Below, one piece after another: positions 25,114-32,294 of a DNA stretch of 47,267 nt. Made by a program: the position numbers and the translations under genes. Below the pieces are notes generated by a model that did no database searches, was not told the origin of the DNA, and saw only the letters and a list, made by a program, of their open reading frames with translations. This stretch comes from a virus. The stretch is from positions 1 through 47,267 of the IMG/VR virus record IMGVR_UViG_3300017989_000169; one strand, given 5' to 3'. Each line of letters starts with the position of its first letter. Position 1 is the first letter of the stretch.

Positions 25114-25767
25114 GTGTCCAGCAGTGCGGAATCCCTCATCGATGATCCCGTCGATGAGGCTGTCCGGATTACACGGATGTCGCTGACGGAGCTGAAGCCA
25201 GCGCCACACAATCCACGCACGATCAGCGACGCTGCCCTGAAGGGGCTGCGCGCGAGTATCCGGCGGTTCGGGCTGGTGGAGCCTATCGTCTGGAACAAGC
25301 GCAGTGGGCAGGTGGTAGGCGGCCACCAGCGGATCAAGGCGCTACAGGCCGAGGGGGTAGATGTAGCGGACGTCGTGATCGTGGACCTGGACGAGACTGA
25401 CGAGAAGGCGCTGAATCTGGCGCTAAACAACCCAGCGATTGCGGGCGAGTTCACGCTGGACGTGCAGGCGCTGATTGGTGAAGTGCAGGCAGTGCAGCCG
25501 GGGCTGGTGCCGGAGCTGCGATTCGATGCGCTGCTGGAGCAGGCCGGTATGTTCGAGGTCGGCGAAGCTGAAATGCCTGAGCTGCGCAGTGGCGACCGCG
25601 AGCCGTTCCAGCAGATGACCTTCACGCTGGCTGATAGCCAGGCCGAGTGCGTGAAGGCTGCGCTGGCAAAGGCGAAGGCAGCGGGTGCATTCAACGGCAC
25701 CGGTAACGAGAATAGCAACGGGAACGCGCTGGCTCGCATCGTGGAGGATTACCTTGGGCAGGGCTAA
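25114..25767 (+). CDS. ParB/Srx-like nuclease-domain protein
   Basis: The 217-residue protein contains a ParB N-terminal domain (residues 20-105): LKPAPHNPRTISDAALKGL, IRRFGLVEPIVWNKRSG and VVGGHQRIKALQAEGV, followed by DLDETDEKALNLALN. There is no ParB central HTH or CTP-switch dimer region; the rest is a helical tail. GTG 25114 has GAGGTGA seven bases upstream. It overlaps the Mom-like gene by 14 bases, so the two are coupled. ParB-like domains are repeatedly found beside phage DNA-modification enzymes. A role in modification or anti-restriction is more likely than partition, since no ParA is present. Confidence 0.8.
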   Translation: MSSSAESLIDDPVDEAVRITRMSLTELKPAPHNPRTISDAALKGLRASIRRFGLVEPIVWNKRSGQVVGGHQRIKALQAEGVDVADVVIVDLDETDEKALNLALNNPAIAGEFTLDVQALIGEVQAVQPGLVPELRFDALLEQAGMFEVGEAEMPELRSGDREPFQQMTFTLADSQAECVKAALAKAKAAGAFNGTGNENSNGNALARIVEDYLGQG

Positions 25768-26524
25768 GGATATCCGCGTCAAGCCGATCAGCGCCCAGGA
25801 TGCGAATCGGATCATAAGGCAGCTTCACTACAGCGGGAAAGTAGTACAGAACAGCCAGCTTCACCTAGGCGTTTTCCTCGATGGGAAATGCGGCGGCGCG
25901 CTGCAATTTGGGCCGTCGCTGGATAAGCGGAAGATCATCGGACTGGTGGCTGATACCAAGTGGAATGAGTTCCTGGAGCTGAACCGCTTGGCGCTTGCTG
26001 ACTGGCTGCCACGCAACAGTGAATCGAGAGCGATTGCGGTTGCCATGCGCCTGCTCAGGCGGCACTACCCGCATCTGAAGTGGGTTGTCAGTTTCGCGGA
26101 TGGGACGCAGTGCGGCGATGGCACGATCTATCGTGCGGCGGGATTCGTGCTGACTGGTATCCGTGCCAACGCCACCATCATGGAGCTTGACGGCGAGGTG
26201 TTTACTGATATCGGCTTGCGTACCGGCACTGAGCGCCGAACGAAAGCACGACAGATCGTCGCGGCCAAAACACCGGACAATCCCAATTATCCTAGGCCAG
26301 GCGGACGGTATTGGAGCAGTTATGTGCAGGAGCAGGGCATCGGTCGAGTATTGCCAGGATTCCAGCTCCGCTATATCTACTTCCTCGATCCTGCCTGCCG
26401 CGCCAAGCTGACCGTACCGGAGTTACCATACAGCGCTATCGAGGAAGCCGGTGCCGGCATGTACAAGGGCAAGCCGAGATCATGCGCCAGTAGTGTAGTG
26501 GCAGCACAGCCTACACACCAGTAG
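25754..26524 (+). CDS. mom: Mom-like DNA modification protein
   Basis: The 256-residue protein resembles phage Mu Mom, a GNAT-fold enzyme that converts adenine to N6-carbamoylmethyl-adenine and protects phage DNA from restriction. The supporting blocks are AQDANRIIRQLHYSGKVVQN, LGVFLDGKCGGALQFGPSLD, ELNRLALADWLPRNSESRAI, WVVSFADGTQCGDGTIYRAAG and FVLTGIRANATIMEL. TTG 25754 is preceded by GGAGG (25743-25747), making it a better start than the upstream ATG at 25685 inside the ParB-like gene. The last 41 bases overlap a tRNA-like sequence, which may have replaced the original C-terminus. Confidence 0.8.
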   Translation: MGRAKDIRVKPISAQDANRIIRQLHYSGKVVQNSQLHLGVFLDGKCGGALQFGPSLDKRKIIGLVADTKWNEFLELNRLALADWLPRNSESRAIAVAMRLLRRHYPHLKWVVSFADGTQCGDGTIYRAAGFVLTGIRANATIMELDGEVFTDIGLRTGTERRTKARQIVAAKTPDNPNYPRPGGRYWSSYVQEQGIGRVLPGFQLRYIYFLDPACRAKLTVPELPYSAIEEAGAGMYKGKPRSCASSVVAAQPTHQ

Positions 26525-26559
26525 GCAGGCGGCGGTTCGAACCCGACCCTGGCGCTCCA
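26484..26559 (+). tRNA. tRNA-like gene with aberrant anticodon arm
   Basis: The 76-base element folds as a cloverleaf: perfect 7-bp acceptor (GCGCCAG/CTGGCGC), D arm GTGT-AGTGGCA-GCAC, anticodon stem GCCTA/TAGGC, T loop TTCGAAC, and encoded TCCA. Two deviations stand out. The anticodon loop has eight bases (CACACCAG) and no U33, and the T stem needs a bulged A. No isotype can be assigned safely. It may be a degenerate tRNA, an attachment-site remnant next to the integrase, or an unusual functional tRNA. It overlaps the 3' end of the Mom-like gene. Confidence 0.6.
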
Positions 26560-26565
26560 CTCTCC

Positions 26566-28335
26566 TTATCCTGCAAGCAGGGTCAAAGCGTGGTAAACTA
26601 CGTTCGCGCTGATGCTGGGCAAAGCCCAGTTAACCTCGATCTCCCCGAACCTTGTTGCCAGCCGCTCCAGCTCTGATCCGAGCGTCAGATGCAGCTCCCA
26701 GTCCTCGCGGTCATACACCGTCACGCCGCCGCCCGCCGGCAGGATATCCTCCAGCACATCCCGCAGCTGGTAGCTCTGCCCGCCGTGGCCGTACTCGACC
26801 GCCCGCCGGTACTTGTCGCGCGCCGCGTCGACGTGGGCAGGCAGTGCTCGGTACCACGCCGCCAGCTCCTCCAGATCAGCCAGGCACTCCTCGCAGCCGG
26901 TCAGCTCCGCGTCGAGGCTGTCCAGCCGCTCCTCCAGCAGCCGCTGGCCCTGCGGCGCATCGCTGCCCAGCAGGATCAGCTGGTACCGCTGCCGGGTAGC
27001 CTCCAGCTGCTCCAGGCACCGCCGCCGCCGCTGCTCCGCATCCCGCCTGATCTCCGCCATGGCTGCCGCGCCGTCAATGATCAGCTGGCCGATCCATGCT
27101 TCTACCGCCTGCCAGCCCTCGTCGCTGCCCGCGATCAGGCTCAGCTGCTCCACAACCCACGTCTCGACCCGCTGTGCGTTGACCCGCTGAGCACCCGGCT
27201 CCGGCCCTGTGTGCTTCAGCTGCCCGCCGTGATGCCGCTTGTTGATATCGGCCCGCTCGTAGTACCTGATCCTGTTCACGCTGCCATCGGCCCGTCGCCT
27301 GGACACGTAGTCGCTGATGTACCGCGTGGGCTGGCCGTCGAGCGTGGTGCAGCCGCAGACCACGTGGCCGGCCAGCGGATAGACCAGCGCGCCCCGCCGC
27401 CGCCCGCGCCCGCGGCTGCCACTGCACGCCGCGAGCACCCGCTGCACAGCCTGCCAGCGCTCCGGCTCGATCAGCGGCTCGTGCTGCCCCGCCCGCCAGA
27501 CCTTGCAGCCCCAGAGCTTGTACGGCTCCTTCTCGCCACGGCGACGGCTCGAGCGGCAGACCTCACGGCTGCCGGGATCTTCAGCTACCAGGGCTTCAGC
27601 CTGCTCGCGGCTGTAGCAGCGGAGCGTCCGGCAGACCTGGCCCAGATAGGCGCGGCTACCCATCATTCCCTCCAGGCTGCTCCGTGTCCAGCACGCGCGC
27701 CGCCGCTTGGGCTTAAGCCCGTGTTCGCGTGCCAGGTCCAGCGTCTGCGCCACATTGCCGGTCGCCAGCAGCAGGTCTACCAACTGATCGTAGACCTCCT
27801 GCTCATCGGCTCGCGGTACCAGCCCGCTGCGGCCCTGGTGCCGGTACCCGAATGGCGCCGGACCGATCCAGCGGCCTGACTGCCACTTGCCTCTGAGTGC
27901 GTCCGTCATGCGATCGCTGGCCATCGCCGACTCCAGCTCGCGGTACAGCGCCCGCTGCGCTTCGCTCAGACGCTCCTGGCGGCGCTCGTAGTCCATTGGC
28001 GGCGCAGGCTCATCAGTGAGGTCCCAGCGGCCGCCCGCGGCCAGCAGGCGGCGCCGCAGCTCCTCCTGGAGGTCCCAGTTGCGCACGAGCCGGTCCATGC
28101 GCGTGGCCATGATGATCTCGGCCTCGCCGCGCTCGATCATCGCCAGGGCCCGGCGCAGCACCGGCCCGCGCATCGTCGTACCGCTCTCATTGGACTCGCC
28201 GTACTCCGCGACGATCTGGTAGCGCCGGGGCTCCGCACTGGCTGCGCGTCTCAGCCGCTCGTGCTGAGACTCCAGCGGCTCGTCGCGGTCAGCTACCGAC
28301 TTCGCTGCATACAGGATCGCCCGCGGACGTCTCAC
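26566..28335 (-). CDS. int: Large serine recombinase (phage integrase)
   Basis: The 589-residue protein has an N-terminal resolvase domain (Ser13 in LYAAKSVADRDEPLESQ, a GESNESGTTMRGPVLRRAL block, and MATRMDRLVRN with Asp81, Arg82, Arg85). A recombinase domain follows (GKWQSGRWIGPAPFGYR, TRSSLEGMMGSRAYLG), then a cysteine-containing ribbon region and a long coiled coil (RRDAEQRRRRCLEQLEATRQ). GTG 28335 overlaps the stop of a small upstream gene. Oddly, the usual Y-x-R-x-S motif reads YAAKS, so the conserved active-site arginine is missing or shifted. It should catalyse phage integration; the tRNA-like element is near its 3' end. Confidence 0.85.
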   Translation of the reverse strand: MRRPRAILYAAKSVADRDEPLESQHERLRRAASAEPRRYQIVAEYGESNESGTTMRGPVLRRALAMIERGEAEIIMATRMDRLVRNWDLQEELRRRLLAAGGRWDLTDEPAPPMDYERRQERLSEAQRALYRELESAMASDRMTDALRGKWQSGRWIGPAPFGYRHQGRSGLVPRADEQEVYDQLVDLLLATGNVAQTLDLAREHGLKPKRRRACWTRSSLEGMMGSRAYLGQVCRTLRCYSREQAEALVAEDPGSREVCRSSRRRGEKEPYKLWGCKVWRAGQHEPLIEPERWQAVQRVLAACSGSRGRGRRRGALVYPLAGHVVCGCTTLDGQPTRYISDYVSRRRADGSVNRIRYYERADINKRHHGGQLKHTGPEPGAQRVNAQRVETWVVEQLSLIAGSDEGWQAVEAWIGQLIIDGAAAMAEIRRDAEQRRRRCLEQLEATRQRYQLILLGSDAPQGQRLLEERLDSLDAELTGCEECLADLEELAAWYRALPAHVDAARDKYRRAVEYGHGGQSYQLRDVLEDILPAGGGVTVYDREDWELHLTLGSELERLATRFGEIEVNWALPSISANVVYHALTLLAG

Positions 28336-28415
28336 GGCGCCGCCGCCAGATGCAGGCCAATCCACCAGCAGGCGGTCAGGATGGCCAGCGCCAGGAGTCG
28401 CTGCCCGGTAGTCAT
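28332..28415 (-). CDS. 27-residue membrane peptide coupled to the integrase
   Basis: On the minus strand, ATG 28415 overlaps the stop of the upstream OB-fold gene (ATGA). The gene encodes 27 residues with one hydrophobic helix (RLLALAILTACWWIGLHLAA). It stops in a TGA that overlaps the integrase GTG start. The ribosome site is weak, so translation would depend on coupling. It may be a leader peptide controlling integrase level, or a chance frame. Confidence 0.42.
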   Translation of the reverse strand: MTTGQRLLALAILTACWWIGLHLAAAP

Positions 28416-28903
28416 GGCGCCAGCCTGCAATACCGAAGTAAGGGACCGCCCACACCGGCATCGCATTTGCCGATGATAGCGACCCAGCTGCCCTTGCTCA
28501 GCTTCCGGAGCGCGCTCTGGTGTGCCGGATCGAAGTAGCAGTCGACGCTGCCCCAGGCATACTCGCCCTGCTCGCCGCGCAGTCGGACGATGAAGTCACC
28601 GGCGAACTCGTCCACGCTCTTGATCGTGCCGGTCACCTTGATCGTGCGGTCGTCGCCGTAGCGCGACTCGAAGTCCGCCACGTTCGCATCGTAAGCCGAG
28701 TACAGAACCAGGGCCGAGACCTCAAGCTGCGGCTGAGTTTCAGCCGTGCGCTGCGTACGGCTGCTGGCCGTTGACCGCGATGCAGTACTGCGGCTGGCCT
28801 TGCCGCTGTCACTCTGGCCGATCATCACGCTTGCACAGAATCCCAGCACCAGCAGGCCGATGCAGCCTACGCAAGTTCCGCCAATGATGTTGCCCGCCTT
28901 CAC
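28412..28903 (-). CDS. Membrane-anchored tRNA_anti-like OB-fold protein
   Basis: The 163-residue protein has an N-terminal transmembrane segment (GLLVLGFCASVMIG), a serine/threonine/arginine-rich linker, and a C-terminal domain of the tRNA_anti-like type: LYSAYDANVADFESRY, IKVTGTIKSVDEF, VDCYFDPAHQSALRKLSKG, VAIIGKCDAGVG. Such OB-like domains occur in envelope proteins of uncertain function. It overlaps the lipoprotein gene upstream by four bases. Located beside the integrase, it is a candidate prophage-expressed (conversion) gene. Confidence 0.65.
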   Translation of the reverse strand: MKAGNIIGGTCVGCIGLLVLGFCASVMIGQSDSGKASRSTASRSTASSRTQRTAETQPQLEVSALVLYSAYDANVADFESRYGDDRTIKVTGTIKSVDEFAGDFIVRLRGEQGEYAWGSVDCYFDPAHQSALRKLSKGSWVAIIGKCDAGVGGPLLRYCRLAP

Positions 28904-29388
28904 AGCTTGCTCGCGTTGTAGACGATCACCGACGCGCCGCCGGCCTCGTAGCGCAGGCGCAGCTCGATGTGCTCCGCGCTGAATAGATGGACCTCGGCGT
29001 AGTAGCAGTAGTCGACCTGGGGCGCGCTGAAGTACTCGTCGCTGCGGTAGACGGTGTGGTCAAGTGAAACGCTGTGAACCTCGCGCAGCCACTGGGCGGT
29101 CAGCTGATCCTGGGGCAGCCCCGTCATGGCGGCGACGATCTCGGCCGGCAGCGGGATCAGGTAGACGCTGCTGGTTGGCGAGTAGCGGCTGATCGTCAGA
29201 TCGAAGCTCGCCGGCCAGCCGTCCGGCGCCGCGCTATTCGCCAGATGCCAAGCGCCAGCCAGCTCCGGGATGTCCGCAGGCGGCGGATTGGGATTCGGAT
29301 TCGGGTCCGGATCGACGGGCGATCCGCCGCCGCCGCACGCGGCCATGATCACGATCAGCATAATACTGATCAGTAGTGCGACTCGCAT
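28900..29388 (-). CDS. Lipoprotein, likely prophage-expressed cargo
   Basis: The 162-residue protein starts MRVALLISIMLIVIMAACGG, with lipobox MAAC (Cys18) followed by a glycine-rich and Asp/Asn/Pro-repeat linker (DPDPNPNPNPPP). The rest is a beta-rich domain ending in RLRYEAGGASVIVYN. The ribosome site AAGGAGGAG is strong. Together with the OB-fold gene it forms a minus-strand surface-protein cassette between integrase and repressor, a usual site for lysogenic conversion or superinfection-exclusion genes. Function is not identifiable. Confidence 0.7.
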   Translation of the reverse strand: MRVALLISIMLIVIMAACGGGGSPVDPDPNPNPNPPPADIPELAGAWHLANSAAPDGWPASFDLTISRYSPTSSVYLIPLPAEIVAAMTGLPQDQLTAQWLREVHSVSLDHTVYRSDEYFSAPQVDYCYYAEVHLFSAEHIELRLRYEAGGASVIVYNASKL

Positions 29389-29420
29389 GGTCTCCTCCTT
29401 GTTATAGTAAGTATAGGTGC

Positions 29421-29436
29421 GCCCGCGGCAGCGGGC
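29421..29436 (+). promoter_or_regulatory. Short hairpin in the divergent 29389-29459 gap
   Basis: GCCCGC, GGCA, GCGGGC forms a 6-bp stem just upstream of the ribosome site of the small secreted protein. The same gap holds AT-rich -10-like words (TATAGT on the plus strand at 29403, TATACT on the minus strand). No convincing -35 was found for either. Confidence 0.35.
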
Positions 29437-29459
29437 CCGGTATTTCGCGGAGGTGTGAG

Positions 29460-29756
29460 ATGCGACAGCTTCGTATTATGGCTATTACCGTTCTGCTCGT
29501 CTGCGTATTGCTCGCGGACAGCTTTGCGGTCGATGCGACAACCGCGTGGGACCAGGTGTGCGGTGACTACTCGTTTCCCACCGTCGCCAACGCCACCCTC
29601 AACGGCAGCTTCGCTACGGAGTACTTCGGCTCCGACTTCGAGAGCGACTTCCCCCTGGCGCTCGCGGCCACAGCCGAGCTCATGTATACGCCGATGCCGC
29701 CGTTCGAGGGCGACGAGTCCCTGCGGGCGAGCATCGAGAACTGGCCGGATAGCTAG
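29460..29756 (+). CDS. Small secreted protein
   Basis: The 98-residue protein has a signal peptide (RQLRIMAITVLLVCVLLADS, cleavage probably after SFA) followed by a short acidic domain with VCGDYSFPTVANATLNGS and MYTPMPPFEGDES. ATG 29460 is preceded by GGAGG at 29449-29453. An upstream in-frame start would add a non-signal leader and has no ribosome site. It is the only plus-strand gene between the integrase and the Cro-like gene and is divergent to the lipoprotein gene. Function unknown; a host-envelope or exported factor made in the lysogen is plausible. Confidence 0.58.
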   Translation: MRQLRIMAITVLLVCVLLADSFAVDATTAWDQVCGDYSFPTVANATLNGSFATEYFGSDFESDFPLALAATAELMYTPMPPFEGDESLRASIENWPDS

Positions 29757-29757
29757 C

Positions 29758-30666
29758 CTAGGCACTGACGACCTCCAGCTGCGGCCGGCAACGTGACTTC
29801 AGCCAGCGGTACTGCAATAGCAGGGCCTGCTGGTCGAGTACCTCAGCGTGGCCTTCAGCGTGCAGGGCCTCGCAGCGCTTTGTGTGCAGATAATCGAGGT
29901 CATGCTGGTTGAGCTCACCGGCCAGTACCAGCTTGGCTAGCTCATAATCCCAGTAGTAGGCGGCGCGGCCATATGGCTCGCTACTACCGAGCTCCCGGAA
30001 GTGACCGACGCCACAGCGCAGGCCGGCGCCTACCGTCTGGTCGAAGTGGGCGATGAGCTTAGCGACGCGCCGGGTGACCATGAACCGGGTCGCCATCTTG
30101 ATCACGGCCAGCGTTGCCCAGGTGAGCGAGCCAAGCAATCGCTGCGCCTTCTCGGGGCCGCCGGGGTAGTCGTCGGTCAGCCGCGCGCGGGCCTGCTGAC
30201 TGACCAGCATGTGCTCCGCGATGATCCGCTCCGGGGTGGCTGCCCGATCGCGGCCGTCGCGGGGTGCCTGCCACTTGATATCAGCGAGGATGCGGTGGCT
30301 GGACCACAGTGCCTCGCTGAACTGGCGCGGCTGGCGGCTATGCTCCAGCCGATGCTCATTGCACGCCGGGATCATCAGCCGCGCTCGCTCGACGCACCGG
30401 TACGCGATGGCCCATGAGCGCTGCATCGCGGCGTAGCCGCTGTAAAGCAGGGCGAACAGGATCAGCCCGTGATCGTAGACAGTGGACAGCGGCTCGTTAC
30501 AGCAGGCGGGCCTGGCCCGCTGGAAACATCGTCGGATATCGCCCGCACTCTCAATGTCGCCGTTCAGAAACATGGCATGGGCCTGTCCTACAAGGTCCAT
30601 GACCTGACCACGAAATTCCGCTTCATCGCTAATCGGATGCCTGGTCCAGTACCCCTCTAATCCCAC
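29758..30666 (-). CDS. Helical protein of unknown function next to the repressor
   Basis: The 302-residue protein is almost wholly alpha-helical, with repeated patterns such as FLNGDIESAGDIRRCFQRA, WAIAYRCVERARLMI and YWDYELAKLVLAGELNQHD that look TPR-like without matching the consensus. GTG 30666 has AGGAG seven bases upstream. It is encoded downstream of the repressor in the same direction, separated by 47 bases, so it is probably expressed in the lysogen. A defence or exclusion role is possible but not supported by any motif. Confidence 0.58.
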   Translation of the reverse strand: MGLEGYWTRHPISDEAEFRGQVMDLVGQAHAMFLNGDIESAGDIRRCFQRARPACCNEPLSTVYDHGLILFALLYSGYAAMQRSWAIAYRCVERARLMIPACNEHRLEHSRQPRQFSEALWSSHRILADIKWQAPRDGRDRAATPERIIAEHMLVSQQARARLTDDYPGGPEKAQRLLGSLTWATLAVIKMATRFMVTRRVAKLIAHFDQTVGAGLRCGVGHFRELGSSEPYGRAAYYWDYELAKLVLAGELNQHDLDYLHTKRCEALHAEGHAEVLDQQALLLQYRWLKSRCRPQLEVVSA

Positions 30667-30713
30667 ATCGCTGCTCCTGCCGCTCCCGCTGCTATGTCAG
30701 TTTTCGGGAGAGG

Positions 30714-31211
30714 CTAGCCTATTTGCTTTTTCGCCTGATCGCCCCTGCGGGCATCATCCGTCAGTTCCTGCTCGGCCTCATCAAGTACGCTCTCCAGGTC
30801 AGACCGCATGACTCCATGGCGCCGGCCCGATGCGATCTCGTCGGCCGCCATATCGGGCTCGATATCTCTCTCTGGCGCTGGTACGGGCTGATCCGGTACC
30901 AGCCGATGCAGGATGCGTTCCAGCAGTTCCGCGCGGCGCTGGAGCCGCAGGTACTCGATCTCGCGCTCCTCGGCCGCTCTCGCTTCGCCGGTGATGCCCG
31001 CAATGGCGTCCGGGCCCGGCAGACCAACTGCTTCAGCGAGGCGGTAGACGTAGCCGCACTTGATGTCGCCCGTCTCGCCGCGGATGAACCGCACGAGGCT
31101 GCTGCCGTCCACGCCTGCCCGGCGAGCCCAGCTGTTCGGCCTAAGCCCATGCTGCTCCATGACTCTGCGTAGCCCCTCACGCAGGGCCTGCACGTAGGTC
31201 TCCTCGCTCAC
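30714..31211 (-). CDS. CI-type HTH repressor
   Basis: The 165-residue protein has an XRE-type helix-turn-helix at residues 20-65 (LRPNSWARRAGVDGSSLVRF, then GYVYRLAEAVGL). A charged helical linker and an acidic C-terminus follow, without an S24 peptidase domain, so SOS self-cleavage is not expected. GTG 31211 has no ribosome site. A TAGAAT word ends seven bases before it, so the message may be leaderless. It is divergent to the Cro-like gene across a region of repeated dyads and is the natural lysogeny repressor candidate. Confidence 0.75.
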   Translation of the reverse strand: MSEETYVQALREGLRRVMEQHGLRPNSWARRAGVDGSSLVRFIRGETGDIKCGYVYRLAEAVGLPGPDAIAGITGEARAAEEREIEYLRLQRRAELLERILHRLVPDQPVPAPERDIEPDMAADEIASGRRHGVMRSDLESVLDEAEQELTDDARRGDQAKKQIG

Positions 31212-31384
31212 GCATACATTCTATCCCATTCCGCTTGATCTAACACGGGAATCGCAGGATCACGCCTGCGATCCGCAGCTAGTATACCACAAATCGGCGG
31301 AGTGCGCAGCGGATCGCTGAGCACCGTCAGCAATCTGCGCCGAGGGGTTGACAATCTGCGGAATGCTGCTATAATGTCAGCGGA
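31212..31384 (+). promoter_or_regulatory. Lysis-lysogeny switch region with four 13-bp dyad sites
   Basis: Four related dyads follow the form C-W-G-C-G-N3-(Y/C)-(S)-C-W-G: CTGCGATCCGCAG (31266-31278), CAGCGGATCGCTG (31307-31319), CTGCGGAATGCTG (31356-31368) and CAGCGGAATGCAG (31378-31390). The third lies between the -35 and -10 of the rightward promoter and the fourth covers its start point. A 22-bp inverted repeat (ATCGCAGG, 6 bases, CCTGCGAT) lies at 31251-31272. A minus-strand TATACT occurs at 31286-31281. Together these look like operators of the repressor and Cro-like protein. Confidence 0.65.
31348..31375 (+). promoter_or_regulatory. Near-consensus rightward early promoter
   Basis: TTGACA (31348-31353), a 16-bp spacer and TATAAT (31370-31375) make an almost ideal sigma-70-type promoter. 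Transcription would begin near 31382, only about three bases before ATG 31385. The Cro-like message is therefore probably leaderless, and no ribosome site is present before it. Confidence 0.8.
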
Positions 31385-31726
31385 ATGCAGAACGAGACGC
31401 GAGACGTAAGCGAAGTGCGGAAGGGCCTGGGGCTCAGCCTGGACGTGCTGGCAGCGGCCAGCGCGCTCAGCGTAAGCCAGATCAGGTTCGTTGAGACGCG
31501 GCCTGAGAGCAGCGATCCGCGGACGGTCCGCAACCGGCTCGTGTATGCCCGCGCGCTGATGGCCTGGAGGCTGGCGCAGGGCGGGACGGCGGAGCAGGCG
31601 TGGCAGCTGAACGAGGCCGAGCTGTTCGGGATGGCCGAGCCCGATCGCGAGATCGTGATGGGCGAAGTGCGGGCGGCGGCGGAGCGCATCCGCAAGCAGC
31701 GGGCAGAGGAGGTAGCGGCACGTTGA
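31385..31726 (+). CDS. Cro-like HTH protein, first early gene
   Basis: The 113-residue protein has an HTH-like N-terminus (EVRKGLGLSLDVLAAASAL, then SVSQIRFVETRPESS) and a charged helical C-terminus. It is transcribed divergently from the repressor and begins the long rightward operon. The start lies at the predicted transcription start, so translation would be leaderless. A Cro-like or activator role follows from position. The stop overlaps a TTG that starts the next frame. Confidence 0.65.
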   Translation: MQNETRDVSEVRKGLGLSLDVLAAASALSVSQIRFVETRPESSDPRTVRNRLVYARALMAWRLAQGGTAEQAWQLNEAELFGMAEPDREIVMGEVRAAAERIRKQRAEEVAAR

Positions 31727-31968
31727 AAAGATATTGGCACTGCGGCGGCGTGACAGCGCCGGGTAAGGAGCAGCGGGGCTGTGAGATTTGCCCAAACGCC
31801 GCGAGTAGCAACAGTGCGGGTGTATTGACTGCCGATAGCGAGCAGGCGCCTGTCAGCGCCCCTCGTGACGCGGATGAAGCCCGCTGCGTGAAAGCGGACA
31901 GGAGCCGGGTGGGGAATCCGGCCTGCGGTGCCTTAATGCACAGAGCAAGGCAAGAGGTGACGGTATGA
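31723..31968 (+). CDS. Small cysteine-containing protein
   Basis: TTG 31723 overlaps the previous stop (TTGA), with GAGGAGG about ten bases upstream. The 81-residue product begins KRYWHCGGVTAPG and has GCEICPN, a possible metal-binding cluster, then a loosely ordered middle. Its stop overlaps the next ATG (ATGA). The overlaps on both sides argue that the frame is translated. No family is recognised. Confidence 0.45.
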   Translation: MKRYWHCGGVTAPGKEQRGCEICPNAASSNSAGVLTADSEQAPVSAPRDADEARCVKADRSRVGNPACGALMHRARQEVTV

Positions 31969-32294
31969 GTGAGCATACACGGGAGCTGGCATACGACGGT
32001 ACCTATCCCAATCCCGCCGGTTACCACGGAGAGATAAGCGCGGCAGATGAAGCGGGGACGTTCGCGCGGGTCAACGGGCGCGACGCGGGTGAGGCCGAAT
32101 ACTACGCCCGCCTGTTCGTCGCCGCCCCGGACCTGCTGGCGGCGCTGAAACCCTTTGCCGAGCTGGACATTGAGCACGCGCACGACAAGCGCGACGACGA
32201 GCCAATGTACGGAGTGGGCGATACGCTGATTACCTTCGGCGATATTCGGCGAGCCCGCGCAGCCATCGCCAAGGCGGAGGAGGTGACGGCATGA
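31965..32294 (+). CDS. Small early phage protein (Ea22-like C-terminus)
   Basis: The 109-residue protein has the phage-typical pattern LFVAAPDLLAALKPFAE followed by RARAAIAKAE at the C-terminus. The same pattern recurs in the gene at 32509. The start has AAGAGGTGACGG upstream and overlaps the previous stop. These proteins are widespread in early regions of temperate phages; none of their functions is certain. Confidence 0.62.
   Translation: MSEHTRELAYDGTYPNPAGYHGEISAADEAGTFARVNGRDAGEAEYYARLFVAAPDLLAALKPFAELDIEHAHDKRDDEPMYGVGDTLITFGDIRRARAAIAKAEEVTA

Noticed and set aside
26689-27879. 396-codon plus-strand frame opposite the integrase
   Set aside because: The minus strand encodes a clear serine recombinase; this frame is its proline/leucine-rich antisense.
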